A DNA stretch of 64,000 nt, taken from assembly GCF_001722335.1 (NCBI RefSeq), contig NZ_MIHA01000014.1, forward strand, positions 112,807-176,806, read 5' to 3'. The notes beneath the pieces were generated by a model. The model was not told the DNA's origin. It made no database searches and worked only from the letters and a program-made list of their open reading frames with translations. This DNA is from Mycolicibacterium flavescens (lineage in GTDB: Bacteria > Actinomycetota > Actinomycetes > Mycobacteriales > Mycobacteriaceae). The position numbers and the translations under genes are program-made. Numbering within the stretch: position 1 is the first letter of the stretch; the number at the start of each line of letters is the position of its first letter. Shown here in pieces: positions 11,026 to 19,774 of the stretch.

Positions 11026-11397
11026 GGCGCGGCGGTCCTCGGGCGTCAGAGCGGTGAGCAGGCCCCGTAATCGTAGCGCTCTCTGTAGCGGGTGCTATGG
11101 CTTGGGTCGTTGCGCGTCGGAACCGCTGCGGTCCGCTACGACTAGCTGACCACCCGGGGTGGGCCCAAATAGATTTCCGGTCGCTGATCTGCGTGTATCA
11201 CGGCCATGAGTTCTCACTCACGGTGGGTCACAGTGGGTTTCCGAACAGACAATCGCTACGGTTTGGCGCGCGCCGAGCAGCGAGATTTGGCACACGCGAG
11301 CGCATTCCTCATACAGAACTGTTGCATCGCTACGGTTCATGCGCTACGTTTTCGGCATCGCGGTGAACGAAGCCGCAGCGGTCGGGAGGAGAACGTG
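11026..11397. promoter_or_regulatory. Divergent regulator/whiB6 region with CGCTACG repeats
   Basis: 372-base intergenic region. The heptamer CGCTACG occurs exactly at 11134-11140, 11254-11260, 11328-11334 and 11342-11348, and as its reverse complement at 11072-11078. A one-mismatch inverted copy lies at 11084-11090. Two copies belong to a longer shared 12-mer, ATCGCTACGGTT, at 11252-11263 and 11326-11337. Such density of one heptamer is far above chance and suggests an operator array, perhaps for the adjacent XRE regulator. A GGGAGGAG ribosome site for whiB6 lies at 11384-11391. Confidence 0.6.
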
Positions 11398-11682
11398 ATG
11401 AACGAGTGGGACGAGATCCCCGTCGGCGCCTGCACCCGGGACCCCGAACGGTGGACGACGTCGGCCGACGAAGAGGCCAAGGCGATCTGCCGGGCGTGCC
11501 CGCGGCGGTGGCTGTGCGCCCGCGAGGCCTGCGAGCTGCCGCGCGCCGAAGGCCTGTGGGCGGGCATCTACGTGCCCGAGGCCGGCCGCGGTCGCACGTT
11601 TGCGCTGCGCCAACTCAAGTCGCTGGCCGAGCGAAACGGCTATCCGGTGCGCGACCGTCGGCTGTACGCAGAGTCCGCCTGA
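11398..11682 (+). CDS. whiB6: WhiB-family Fe-S regulator, WhiB6-like
   Basis: WhiB-like [4Fe-4S] transcription factor of 94 residues. Four cysteines are visible: one in GACTRD near residue 12, then CRACPRRWLC holding CxxC and CxxxxxC. The Gly/Trp turn GLWAGIYVP and a basic C-terminus (RDRR) follow. Both GTG 11395 and ATG 11398 are in frame; ATG is better spaced from GGAGGAG. In mycobacteria whiB6 sits just outside the ESX-1 locus and controls expression of ESX-1 genes in response to redox/NO and secretion state. The position here, next to espG1 and an EspI-like gene, supports assignment as WhiB6 rather than another WhiB. Confidence 0.88.
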   Translation: MNEWDEIPVGACTRDPERWTTSADEEAKAICRACPRRWLCAREACELPRAEGLWAGIYVPEAGRGRTFALRQLKSLAERNGYPVRDRRLYAESA

Positions 11683-11866
11683 CCGTCGGGTCCGCTCGCC
11701 GTCGGATCGGGGGATCGGCGGCGGGCGGCCCGGCTTGCTGGAATATCCCGCCCACCCCGGCGGTTGAGAACTGCGACGGTGTCGGGCATGCCCCGGGCCC
11801 CAACCACAATCGTCGCTTCGAGCGACCACTCGCCGAGAGGCGCAGGCGGCACCGTCCCCCAAACTC

Positions 11867-13435
11867 TCACCAGGTGTCGACGAATCGTCGACCGACCCGC
11901 TGCGGTGCCCGCGCGCACGCGGCGGCCAGCGTGTTGACGATGACGTCCCTGGTCTCGGCCGGGTCGATCACGTCGTCGATCTCGAACAGCGCGGCGGCGT
12001 TGAGCGCCTTGGCATTCTCCTGCGCGGCCGCGGTGGCTTCCCGCACCCGCTGCTCGCGTTCATCGGCGTCGGCGATCGCCTCGAGTTCCTTGCGCAGACC
12101 CAACCGCACCGCACCTTCGAGCCCCATCGGCCCCAGATGCGCACCCGCCCACGCCACCGTGAGCACGGGTTCGTGCATGCTGCCGCCGACCATCGCCTGC
12201 GCGCCCAGCCCGTAGCCGCGGCGCAGTATCACCGCGACCAGCGGAACGTCCAGCGAAGCGCCGGCGACCAGCATCCGCGACGCCCGGCGCACCAGCGCCT
12301 CCGACTCGGCGGCGGGGCCGACCATGTAGCCCGGGCAGTCCACCAGCGAGACCACGGGAAGGCCGAACGCATCGCACAACTGCAGGAACCGGGCCGCCTT
12401 GTCGGCCGCGCGGGCGGTGATCGCCCCGGCCATCACCATCGTGTTGTTGGCGATGACCCCGACCGCACGGCCGTCGATGCGGGCCAGCGCGGTCACCATC
12501 TCCGGCGCGAACCGCGGCCGCAGCATCGTCACCGAACCGGCGTCGGCGAGCGTCTCGATGATCGGCTGCACCTGATATGCGCGACGGGCCCGCTCGGGAA
12601 CCATTGTGCGCAAAGGCTTCTGGTCGGATACCGGGCCGGGAGCCGTCGCCCCCTGGAAGTAGCCGAGCAGACGTTTGGTGACGGCGACGGCTTCGGCCTC
12701 GTCGGCCACCACGACGTCGACGACACCGTTGGGTTCCTGCACGCCGATCGGGCCCACCTCGTCGGGCGGCACGTCGCCGAGGCCGCCGCCGGCGATCATC
12801 GCCGGTCCGCCCATCCCGATCGAGGTGTTCTCGGTGGCGACGATCAGGTCGGCACACCCGGCGATCACCGCGTTGCCCGCGAAGCACCGGCCGTGGACCA
12901 CGGCGATCCGCGGCACCACTCCGGACAGCGCGGCCCACAGCTTGAACGCCCGTGTCTGAAGCGACGAGACCGCCGGATAGTCGGTGTCGCCGGGCCGCCC
13001 GCCGCCGCCCTCAGCGAAAAACACTGTGGGCAAACGCATCCGCTCGATCAGCTCGAACAGCCGGTCCTTCTTGCGGTGTCCCAGCGCGCCCTGCGTGCCG
13101 GCCAACACGGTGTAGTCGTACGACAGCACCGCGCATGTGCTGGCGGCTTCGCCGAACAGGTCGCCGTTGATGCGGCCGGTGCCCCCGATCAGGCCGTCGG
13201 CCGGTGTCCGCGCGATCAGGTCGGCGAGATCGCGGCGCTGCCGCTGCGCGGCGATCGCGAAGCGCCCGTACTCGACGAACGAGCCGTCGTCGACGAGGTC
13301 GGCGAGGTTCTCGCGGGCGGTCCTGGCGTTGGCGGCGTGGCGCTTGGCGACGGCGTCGGGCCGGCCGGCGTCCTCGGTCAGCGCGCGGCGGCGCAACACC
13401 TCGGCGAGATCGTCGCGCAGCGGCTCATCACCCAC
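11867..13435 (-). CDS. Acyl-CoA carboxylase carboxyltransferase (beta) subunit
   Basis: Carboxyltransferase of the acetyl/propionyl-CoA carboxylase type. It transfers CO2 from carboxybiotin to an acyl-CoA and normally works with a biotinylated alpha subunit. The GTG start at 13435 gives 522 residues, the usual length; a longer open frame to 13900 has no family similarity. Recognisable are FVEYGRFAIAAQRQRR, the acyl-CoA/oxyanion loops EGGGGRPGDTDYP and GRCFAGNAVIAG, and the biotin-side region VSLVDCPGYMVG with GYGLGAQAM. No alpha subunit is adjacent, so the substrate cannot be assigned. The ending GRRFVDTW is typical of AccD-like mycobacterial proteins. Confidence 0.9.
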   Translation of the reverse strand: MGDEPLRDDLAEVLRRRALTEDAGRPDAVAKRHAANARTARENLADLVDDGSFVEYGRFAIAAQRQRRDLADLIARTPADGLIGGTGRINGDLFGEAASTCAVLSYDYTVLAGTQGALGHRKKDRLFELIERMRLPTVFFAEGGGGRPGDTDYPAVSSLQTRAFKLWAALSGVVPRIAVVHGRCFAGNAVIAGCADLIVATENTSIGMGGPAMIAGGGLGDVPPDEVGPIGVQEPNGVVDVVVADEAEAVAVTKRLLGYFQGATAPGPVSDQKPLRTMVPERARRAYQVQPIIETLADAGSVTMLRPRFAPEMVTALARIDGRAVGVIANNTMVMAGAITARAADKAARFLQLCDAFGLPVVSLVDCPGYMVGPAAESEALVRRASRMLVAGASLDVPLVAVILRRGYGLGAQAMVGGSMHEPVLTVAWAGAHLGPMGLEGAVRLGLRKELEAIADADEREQRVREATAAAQENAKALNAAALFEIDDVIDPAETRDVIVNTLAAACARAPQRVGRRFVDTW

Positions 13436-13522
13436 GGCGTCCGATGCTATCCGCCACCGAGTTATCCACAGGCGCGGCTCGGGGGCCGGCGATTTGTCGG
13501 CCCGCGTCTTTAGCGTGCGGAC

Positions 13523-13936
13523 ATGACGAACTGGATCAACACCGTGAGCCGCGATCACGTCGAACTGGCGGTCCGCGGCCGCTTCACTCAGGCCAACCAC
13601 GGCAAGCCCCATATGCTGCGCAGGATGGAACGCGGAGACTGGATCGCGTTCTACTCCCCGCGCACCGTCTACCCGAAAGGTGAACCGCTGCAGGCGTTCA
13701 CCGCGATCGGCCGGATCGCCGACGACGAGCCCTACCTCGATTCGGCCGGCCCGGACGACCCACGGTGGCGGCGCAACGTCGACTTCCTCGAGTGCGTCGA
13801 AACCCCGATCCGCCCGCTGCTCGAGCAACTCGACTTCATCGAGGACAAGCAGCGGTGGGGTTACCGGTTCCGGTTCGGCGTCTTCCGCATCGACGACCAC
13901 GATCTCGAGGTGATCAGATCGGCGATGACCCGCTGA
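13523..13936 (+). CDS. EVE-domain (PUA-like) protein
   Basis: 137-residue protein made almost entirely of an EVE domain, a PUA-like fold thought to bind modified bases in nucleic acids. Family features are the N-terminal NWINTVSRDHVELAV, the motif GDWIAFYSPR and the terminal segment QRWGYRFRFGVFRID. It starts with ATG and is followed closely by the pirin-like gene on the same strand. EVE proteins are often found near restriction or modification systems. This one lies in the chromosomal backbone about 8 kb from the island, so such a link is not supported. Confidence 0.88.
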   Translation: MTNWINTVSRDHVELAVRGRFTQANHGKPHMLRRMERGDWIAFYSPRTVYPKGEPLQAFTAIGRIADDEPYLDSAGPDDPRWRRNVDFLECVETPIRPLLEQLDFIEDKQRWGYRFRFGVFRIDDHDLEVIRSAMTR

Positions 13937-13964
13937 GCCGCCGAGCCCGGCCTACGCTGGCCGG

Positions 13965-14930
13965 GTGAGCAACACCGACACGGCGCCCACGGAAGTCACC
14001 TGCGCGCCGTCGCCGTTCACCGGCGTGCTGCGGGCGCGGGAGGTTCCGCTCGGCGGGCCGCGCGCGATGCTGGTGCGACGGACGCTGCCGCAGCGGGAGC
14101 GCTCGCTGATCGGGGCGTGGTGCTTCGCCGACCACTACGGCCCGCACGACGTCCGCGGCGGCGTCGGGATGGACGTGCCGCCACATCCGCACACCGGCTT
14201 GCAGACGGTGAGTTGGTTGTTCAGCGGCGAGATCGAGCACCGCGACAGCGCCGGCGTGCACGCGATGGTTCACCCGGGGGAACTGAACCTGATGAGCGCC
14301 GGCGCCGGGATCTGCCACTCCGAGGTGTCGACACCGGCGACCACCGAGCTGCACGGCGTGCAGTTGTGGGTGGCGCTGCCGGAGGAGGCCCGCCACTCGT
14401 CGCGCGGCTTCGCGCACCACAAGCCGACACCGCGGGTGGTGGACGGGGCGACGCTGCTGGTGTTCCTGGGTCAGCTCGCGGGCGAGCACTCACCCGTCGA
14501 GACGTACACGCCGCTGCTGGGCGCGCAGATCGACCTGGAGCCCGGGGCGTCGGTGACGTTCGACGTGGACCCCGGTTTCGAACACGGCGTGCTGCTCGAC
14601 CGCGGCGCCGTCCGGGTCGGCGGCACCACGCTCGACGTCGCCGACCTGTGGTTTCAGGCCGCCGGCAGCCACCAACTCACCATCGACAACCCGGCGGCCG
14701 AACCGGCGCGCGTCCTACTGCTCGGCGGCCCGCCGTTTCCCGAACAGCTGCTGATGTGGTGGAACTTCGTCGGCCGTACCCACGACGAGATCGTCGAGTA
14801 CCGCCGCCAGTGGGAGGCCGGCGATTCCCGGTTCGGCGCGGTGACCGGCTACCGCGGCGCCGTCGACCGGCTGCCCGCTCCCCCGCTGCCCAACGCGACT
14901 TTGCGTCCGCGACCCAACCCCGGGGTATAG
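13965..14930 (+). CDS. Pirin family protein
   Basis: Bicupin of 321 residues. The N-terminal cupin has the pirin metal site: PPHPHTGLQTV supplies two histidines, and the later GAGICHSE supplies the third histidine and the glutamate. The double-cupin length and the C-terminal FPEQLLMWWNFVGRTHDEI are typical of bacterial pirins such as YhhW, some of which show quercetin 2,3-dioxygenase activity. GTG start at 13965. The physiological substrate in mycobacteria is unknown. The next gene starts eight bases after the stop, suggesting co-transcription. Confidence 0.9.
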   Translation: MSNTDTAPTEVTCAPSPFTGVLRAREVPLGGPRAMLVRRTLPQRERSLIGAWCFADHYGPHDVRGGVGMDVPPHPHTGLQTVSWLFSGEIEHRDSAGVHAMVHPGELNLMSAGAGICHSEVSTPATTELHGVQLWVALPEEARHSSRGFAHHKPTPRVVDGATLLVFLGQLAGEHSPVETYTPLLGAQIDLEPGASVTFDVDPGFEHGVLLDRGAVRVGGTTLDVADLWFQAAGSHQLTIDNPAAEPARVLLLGGPPFPEQLLMWWNFVGRTHDEIVEYRRQWEAGDSRFGAVTGYRGAVDRLPAPPLPNATLRPRPNPGV

Positions 14931-14937
14931 ACACACC

Positions 14938-15270
14938 ATGACCACCGACAAGACCGGAGCCCCGACCGAAGTCAGCGCCGACACCGACCGCTACACCATT
15001 GCGGTGGACGGGCAGAAGGTCGGCGAGGCCGAATTCGTCGACCGTGACGGCCAGCGGATCTTCACCCACACCGAGGTGAACAAGGATTTCGAGGGCCGCG
15101 GACTCGCGACCATCCTGATCGGCGAGGCGCTGCAGCAGACCCGCGACGCCGGGAAGCGCATCGTGCCCGTCTGCGAGATGGTGGCGTCGTACGTCGGCAA
15201 GCACGACGAGTTCGCCGACGCGGTCGACCCCGCCGACGACGACGTCCAGCGCTGGCTGGCGGATCGTTAG
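14938..15270 (+). CDS. GNAT-type N-acetyltransferase (YjdJ/NATD1-like)
   Basis: 110-residue short GNAT. The acetyl-CoA pyrophosphate-binding loop GRGLATILIGEAL lies around residues 57-70, followed by the conserved IVPVCEMVASYVGKHDEF with a cysteine. This is the small YjdJ/NATD1 class, which lacks much of a full GNAT domain. The N-terminus contains YTIAVDGQKVGEAEFVD, an early beta-meander. Substrate is unknown. It probably shares a transcript with the pirin and thioesterase genes on either side. Confidence 0.88.
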   Translation: MTTDKTGAPTEVSADTDRYTIAVDGQKVGEAEFVDRDGQRIFTHTEVNKDFEGRGLATILIGEALQQTRDAGKRIVPVCEMVASYVGKHDEFADAVDPADDDVQRWLADR

Positions 15271-15297
15271 GGCAACTGGGCCGCTATCGTCGTCGCG

Positions 15298-16110
15298 GTG
15301 ACCGCACCCTCGACGGCGTTCTTCACCCCCGACGGGGACGCGTTCGTCCCCCACCCGATCGCCCGGGGTCCGTGGGGTCAGACGATCAGCGGCAACTACG
15401 TCGGCGGCCTCCTCGGCCACGTCCTCGAACGCGACGCCGGTGAACCGGATTTCCAACCCACCCGGTTGACCGTCGACCTGTTCCGGCCCGCCGCGCTGGC
15501 AGCGGTGCGGGTCGAGACGTCGGTCGTGCGGTCCGGGCGACGGTTGAAGCTGGTCGACGCGCTGATGACCCAGGAGCAGACCCTCGTCGCGCGCGCCACC
15601 GCGCTGTTCCTGCGTCGCGGCGAACAACCCACCGACCCGATCTGGACCACCCCGGTCACCATGCCGCCGGTGCCCCCGACACCGGACCCGATTCCGCGCG
15701 GACTGTCGACGCTGGTGTGGACCTACGGCCGCGACGACCACACCCCCGGGCCCGGCGCCGGGCTGGCCGGCTGGCAGCACTCGGGACCCAAGCAGATCTG
15801 GGTGCGCGACGTGCGGCCGCTGGTCACCGGCGTCGAGCTGACCCCGTTCGCCCGGGCCGCGATGGCCGGCGACATGGTCAGCTCGCTGACCCACTTCGGT
15901 CCGAGCGGCCTGCAGTTCATCAACGCCGACTACACGGTGACGTTGTCGCGGCTGCCCGAGGGCCCGTACCTCGGGTTGACCGCGCTGACCCACTACAGCC
16001 ACGACGGCGTCGCCACCGGCACCGCGACGCTCGTCGACGAGCACGGCCCGATCGGCAGCGGCATCGCCAACGCGCTGGCCAATCCGGGGTTCAGCGCGCC
16101 CAGCATGTAG
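15298..16110 (+). CDS. Acyl-CoA thioesterase family protein (double hotdog)
   Basis: 270-residue protein of the TesB-like/4HBT_3 class found across mycobacteria. The N-terminal hotdog domain includes HPIARGPWGQTISGNYVG and VDLFRPAALAAVRVET, then RSGRRLKLVDALMTQ. The C-terminal hotdog has TLSRLPEGPYLGLTA and a terminal GSGIANALANP. Start is GTG 15298. Catalysis is inferred from the fold, and the acyl substrate is not predictable. It is the last gene of the short plus-strand cluster and is followed by a tandem repeat and a strong bidirectional hairpin. Confidence 0.85.
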   Translation: MTAPSTAFFTPDGDAFVPHPIARGPWGQTISGNYVGGLLGHVLERDAGEPDFQPTRLTVDLFRPAALAAVRVETSVVRSGRRLKLVDALMTQEQTLVARATALFLRRGEQPTDPIWTTPVTMPPVPPTPDPIPRGLSTLVWTYGRDDHTPGPGAGLAGWQHSGPKQIWVRDVRPLVTGVELTPFARAAMAGDMVSSLTHFGPSGLQFINADYTVTLSRLPEGPYLGLTALTHYSHDGVATGTATLVDEHGPIGSGIANALANPGFSAPSM

Positions 16111-16118
16111 ACCGTGTC

Positions 16119-16154
16119 CTCGCCGAGTTCTACGCCCTCGCCGAGTTCTACGCC
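16119..16154. repeat. Two tandem copies of an 18-base unit
   Basis: The unit CTCGCCGAGTTCTACGCC occurs twice in perfect tandem at 16119-16136 and 16137-16154, just beyond the thioesterase stop codon. It is non-coding with respect to the annotated genes. It may be a replication-slippage duplication. Confidence 0.8.
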
Positions 16155-16231
16155 AGGGTCGTGATTTCGCGAATTCCGCAGCCCTACCGCCGATTTCGGC
16201 GCACAGCACGCGCCCAGCGCATAGACAGAGA

Positions 16232-16259
16232 AACACCCCGCGGTCTCCCGCGGGGTGTT
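16232..16259. terminator. Bidirectional hairpin terminator
   Basis: A perfect 12-bp stem (AACACCCCGCGG / CCGCGGGGTGTT) with a TCTC tetraloop lies between the convergent thioesterase (+) and ferritin-like gene (-). A/T-rich ends on both arms fit a terminator serving both strands. Confidence 0.85.
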
Positions 16260-16278
16260 CCCTGTGCCATCCGGAAAG

Positions 16279-17235
16279 TCAGCTGATGCCGACGACCTCC
16301 TGCGCGATGTCGGCCAGGCGCGTCTGCGCCGCCGAGATCAACCGCTGGCGGTTCTTGTGCATCTCCTCGTAGGCGATGATCGTGCGGATGTCGGACGGAT
16401 CGTCGAGCTCCTTGACCGCCGCGACGGCGTCGGTCTGGTTGAGCTCGTCGTAGCCGTCGATCGGCAGCTCGTCGGCGTCGACGACACCGCCCTCGGCGCG
16501 CACCTTGTGCAGCGCGTCGGCCGCGTCGCCGGCGCCCTCACGGCGGACGACCTTCTCGGCGCTGCGCAGCGCACCGTCACGCGAGGCGGCGAGCGCCTTG
16601 AGCGTGATCTCGCTGGCCCGCTGGGCCCGCTCACGCAGGTCCTCGACGGCCGGGCCGGTCGAGCGCAGCAGCTCGGCGATGCGCTCCACCGACTGCGCCG
16701 ACCACTGGCCGGGCATGTTGAACAGCTTGACCGCGGTGCCCGCGGCGGCCTGCAGCGGGGTGCGCTGCAGCGCGGCCGGCCCGCCGAGCGCGTCCTCGGC
16801 CAGCACGGTGGTCAGCCAGTTGACGGTAGCCGAGTGCGCCGTGATCAGGCGGTCGGCGAGCTCCTGGATGTCCGGCTTCTTGGCGGCCACGGCCAGCGCC
16901 TTGATGTAGCGGGCGCGGTCGAGCAGCTGGTCCTCGAGCGCCAGGTCGCCCAGCAGGGCCTCATCGAACGGCTGTGCCTGCTCGGTCAGCGCCTTGACCG
17001 CGGCGGCCGCACGGCCCAGGAACGGGCCGATGGTGTCCGGGAAACCGCCCAGGTCGCGGATCGCCTTCTCGATCGCCTCGGCGCGGATACGGCCGTTCTC
17101 GGCGTTCTCGGTCAGCTCACGACGCACGGCCTCGGTCCGGGCCTGCGCAATCCGGGTCTCGGCGACCTGGATCTCGGTATGCGTGAGGTCAAGCATCGTT
17201 CGCAACTGCGCGAGCAGCGTGTTTTCGGTAGTCAT
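16279..17235 (-). CDS. All-helical, ferritin-like-fold protein of unknown function
   Basis: 318-residue predicted all-alpha protein starting at ATG 17235, with AAGGGG seven bases upstream; an extended frame to 17286 is less likely. It consists of long amphipathic helices rich in Ala, Glu and Arg (HTEIQVAETRIAQARTEA near the start, NRQRLISAAQTRLADIAQEV at the end). It has no signal peptide and no clear transmembrane segment. Such mycobacterial proteins are often described as ferritin-like, but a convincing di-iron ExxH pair cannot be assigned by eye, so iron storage should not be assumed. It is transcribed alone. Confidence 0.6.
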   Translation of the reverse strand: MTTENTLLAQLRTMLDLTHTEIQVAETRIAQARTEAVRRELTENAENGRIRAEAIEKAIRDLGGFPDTIGPFLGRAAAAVKALTEQAQPFDEALLGDLALEDQLLDRARYIKALAVAAKKPDIQELADRLITAHSATVNWLTTVLAEDALGGPAALQRTPLQAAAGTAVKLFNMPGQWSAQSVERIAELLRSTGPAVEDLRERAQRASEITLKALAASRDGALRSAEKVVRREGAGDAADALHKVRAEGGVVDADELPIDGYDELNQTDAVAAVKELDDPSDIRTIIAYEEMHKNRQRLISAAQTRLADIAQEVVGIS

Positions 17236-17376
17236 GTGGAAATCGCCCCTTAAGCGTTGACGGATTCGGTCGGCGCTGGGGTGCACCTGTCCCGTTGGCT
17301 ACCCGAGTGCCGGGGGGAGTCGAACGCGTTTGGGGGTGTGAGATGAGTCGCAGTCGCGGCGTGTCGCGACCCGCGA

Positions 17377-17856
17377 TCAGCGCCGCTGCAGTATGACGAC
17401 CGGAATCTCCCGGTCAGCCCACGCCTGATAGGTGTCGAAGTCGGCGTACGCCTCGACCAGCTTGGGCCACAACCGCGCCTTCTGCTCGGCTGTTGCGGTC
17501 ACCGCGCGCACCGGGCGCCGCTTCGAGCCGATCTCGACGAACGCCTCCGGATTGGCCACCAGGTTGCGGTACCACTGCGGATCGGTGTCGCGGCCGCCCT
17601 GTGACGCGACGACGATGATGTCGTCGCCGTCGTGGATGTAGACCAGCGGCGAGACCAGCCGTCGACCCGATTTGCGCCCGGTGTGCTCGAGCAGCAGCGT
17701 CGGCACGGGCTTTTTGAACCCGGCGCCCACCCGCCACGACGAGCCGATCCGGCCGCCGGTGCGGCGATACACCCATACGTGCGCCCTGCCGGCGTACTTC
17801 ATCATCGTCGCGACGAACGGCGCGTTCAGCTGCTTGGGTTTGGCGTTGGGGTCCAT
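17377..17856 (-). CDS. Deazaflavin(F420)-dependent nitroreductase family (Ddn-like)
   Basis: 159-residue member of the mycobacterial Ddn/FDOR-A family of split-barrel proteins, which use coenzyme F420 (some bind fatty acids or other flavins). Visible features are WRVGAGFKKPVPTLLLEHTGRKSG, VASQGGRDTDPQWYRNLVANP and the C-terminal AYADFDTYQAWADREIPVVIL, all diagnostic. The gene starts four bases after the stop of the upstream PPOX-type gene, so the two are probably co-transcribed. The natural substrate is unknown; relatives reduce quinones and nitroimidazoles. Confidence 0.9.
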   Translation of the reverse strand: MDPNAKPKQLNAPFVATMMKYAGRAHVWVYRRTGGRIGSSWRVGAGFKKPVPTLLLEHTGRKSGRRLVSPLVYIHDGDDIIVVASQGGRDTDPQWYRNLVANPEAFVEIGSKRRPVRAVTATAEQKARLWPKLVEAYADFDTYQAWADREIPVVILQRR

Positions 17857-17860
17857 GCGA

Positions 17861-18361
17861 TCAACCTAGGTACTGGGCGGTGCTGCCGCCGACAGGCATC
17901 TCGGGCATCCCGAGTTTGCGGTGATCCCAGCTGCGGGTGCGGGTGGGCACCACGCGGATGCTGATGCGGTTGTTCATCATCTGGTCGACGAACGGGCGCA
18001 TCTCGTCGGTGTAGGGGCCGGTGTAGCGCTCCCACACGCTGATGCCCACGCGCAGAGCGGTTTCGGGGTCGTCGACGATTTCGGCGTTGCCGTCGATCGA
18101 CACCCCGCGCAGCGTGTTGTAGGTCAGCCCGTCCTCGATCATCACGGTGACCCGCGGGTCGCGCCGCAGGTTGACCGCCTTCTGCGATTTGGCCTTGGTC
18201 TCGAACCAGATCTCGCCGTCGATCACGGCGTACCACATCGCCACCAGGTGCGGCCTGCCGTCGGGGAGCAGGGTCGCCAGGGTCGCGGTCCGACTGCGTT
18301 CGATGAAGTCGGCGATCTCGTCGTCGGACATGACGATCTTCGCGCGTTCGTTCTTGCCCAC
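17861..18361 (-). CDS. PPOX-class F420-dependent oxidoreductase
   Basis: 166-residue split-beta-barrel protein of the pyridoxamine-5'-phosphate-oxidase superfamily, FDOR-B type. Features are SRTATLATLLPDGRPHLVAMWYAVIDGEIWFET near the start, a conserved KSQKAVNLRRDPRVTVMIE segment and a C-terminal SWDHRKLGMP. The pairing with the Ddn-like gene downstream suggests related F420 or flavin chemistry. The substrate cannot be predicted. Confidence 0.88.
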   Translation of the reverse strand: MGKNERAKIVMSDDEIADFIERSRTATLATLLPDGRPHLVAMWYAVIDGEIWFETKAKSQKAVNLRRDPRVTVMIEDGLTYNTLRGVSIDGNAEIVDDPETALRVGISVWERYTGPYTDEMRPFVDQMMNNRISIRVVPTRTRSWDHRKLGMPEMPVGGSTAQYLG

Positions 18362-18457
18362 GGTCGAAATACTGTCAGGTCGCTGCCGGTGCCACCGTCA
18401 CCGGGATGCCGTTCAGCACGCCGCCGCCCGACAGGGCATCGCGATTCGTCGGCGAAC

Positions 18458-18505
18458 GTGGATTACCCGCACGCACTTCGCGAGTTTTGCGTGCGGGTAA
18501 TCCAC
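18458..18505 (-). terminator. Long hairpin downstream of the lipoprotein gene
   Basis: A perfect 18-bp inverted repeat lies at 18458-18475 and 18488-18505, separated by 12 bases. It sits just past the 3' end of the minus-strand lipoprotein gene and upstream of the PPOX gene. A terminator is the most likely role, although no strong U-tract is present. Confidence 0.65.
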
Positions 18506-18534
18506 TTTCGGCGTATGCGGATTGAAGCGGCCGG

Positions 18535-19722
18535 TCAGCTCATCAGCATGATGTACTGCGCGGCGGTCATCTGTTGTGTGACAAGCAGATTCGGCCCGCT
18601 GACCTCGAGCGCGTAGTTGTCGGCGGTGGCCAGGCAGTAGAAGCTGCCGTCGGTCATGCCCAGGCAGCGGCTGTCGGGCATGTTCGCCACCGGGTTCGCC
18701 GGTTTGGCGGTCGGGGACACCTCGGCGAAGAAGTCGTCGACGATCCGCTTCGCACCGTCGGCGTCGCGGGTGTCGTAGATGTTGGTGCCGGCCATCGAGA
18801 CCGTCTCCATGCCGATGTCGGTGAACAGCGTCGACGTGCGCGACGGGTCCGACTGGAAGTGCAGCGCGCCGCGCGGTCCGTAGGTGGCGTTCTTGGTGAA
18901 CGACGCGTCCGGTCCGTCCAGCGGCAACGTCCGGGCCAGCAGCCCGGTCGGGTCGATCGAGATGTCGGTGAACTCGCTTGGATCGGTGGCCCGGAAGCTG
19001 TCGATCTCGGGGGTCTGCAGGTCGATGCTTTTGACCACCAGTTCGGTCGCGGCCTCGACGCCCGCGGTGGCCTGGGCCAGCTGCATGAACACGTAGGGCC
19101 CGTGGGCGGTGAACGAGCGCACCGCTCCGAACGGGCCGCTGGCGCGGTCGACGCCGGTGTAGCTGGACGCGCGGGTGTCGGGGTGGTTGGGCACGTCGAG
19201 CTTCTGCGCGGGCCCGTCGCTGCCCTTCTGCTGCAGCGCGGTCTCGCCGAGGTCGTTGGCCGCCGCGGTGGCTGCCGCGTCGTCGGCGAAGCGCAGCACC
19301 GCGTTGAGCAACATCCTGTTGCCCTTCTCGATCCGGGCCGACGCGAAGCCGTTGACGAAGTTGTGCCGCCCGGCCGAGGCGGCGAAGTTGGCCGGCCCGA
19401 TCAGCGCGAGCATGTCGGCGTGCGGCAGGACCATCGCGCCGAAACCGAACCAGCCCTTGAGCGCCGGGTCGACCTCCCAGGGGCCGATGACGTGGTCGGC
19501 CATCCGCTGGGCCTCGAGGATGACGCCGCGGCGCGGGTCGCCCGCGACGCCGAGCGGCTCACGGGGATCGGTCGGGAACCGGCCGGGGTCGAGCTGGTCG
19601 AAGTTCAGCGCGGGGGCCGCCGGCCCGCCGGTGCCCTTGATCGCCGAGCCCTCGACGGTGGAACTGCACGCCGCCGTCAGCAGCGCGACCGCAGACAAGA
19701 GCGCAAGGAGTCCGTGCCGCAT
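18535..19722 (-). CDS. Putative lipoprotein (mycobacterial DUF7373-like)
   Basis: 395-residue exported protein. The N-terminus is a lipoprotein signal with lipobox LTAAC (Cys19) after a hydrophobic stretch. The mature part contains LDPGRFPTDPREPLG and a repeated domain architecture seen in a large family of mycobacterial lipoproteins. It is predicted to be anchored on the outer face of the cytoplasmic membrane; function is unknown. No neighbouring transporter genes were seen. Strong terminator-like hairpin at the 3' end. Confidence 0.82.
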   Translation of the reverse strand: MRHGLLALLSAVALLTAACSSTVEGSAIKGTGGPAAPALNFDQLDPGRFPTDPREPLGVAGDPRRGVILEAQRMADHVIGPWEVDPALKGWFGFGAMVLPHADMLALIGPANFAASAGRHNFVNGFASARIEKGNRMLLNAVLRFADDAAATAAANDLGETALQQKGSDGPAQKLDVPNHPDTRASSYTGVDRASGPFGAVRSFTAHGPYVFMQLAQATAGVEAATELVVKSIDLQTPEIDSFRATDPSEFTDISIDPTGLLARTLPLDGPDASFTKNATYGPRGALHFQSDPSRTSTLFTDIGMETVSMAGTNIYDTRDADGAKRIVDDFFAEVSPTAKPANPVANMPDSRCLGMTDGSFYCLATADNYALEVSGPNLLVTQQMTAAQYIMLMS

Positions 19723-19774
19723 ACCCCAGAAGCTACCCGGGCGCCCCTGCCGCGGCCGCGAGGCGTGCCGACGC

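Noticed and set aside
13436..13900. N-terminal extension of the carboxyltransferase
   Set aside because: Antisense to the EVE gene and lacks family similarity; GTG 13435 gives the usual length.
13523..13936. EVE gene as part of a defence system
   Set aside because: EVE domains can be defence-linked, but this one is in backbone DNA between ordinary metabolic genes.
16119..16154. CRISPR-like repeat
   Set aside because: Only two directly abutting copies, no spacers; no CRISPR array or cas gene was found anywhere in the window.
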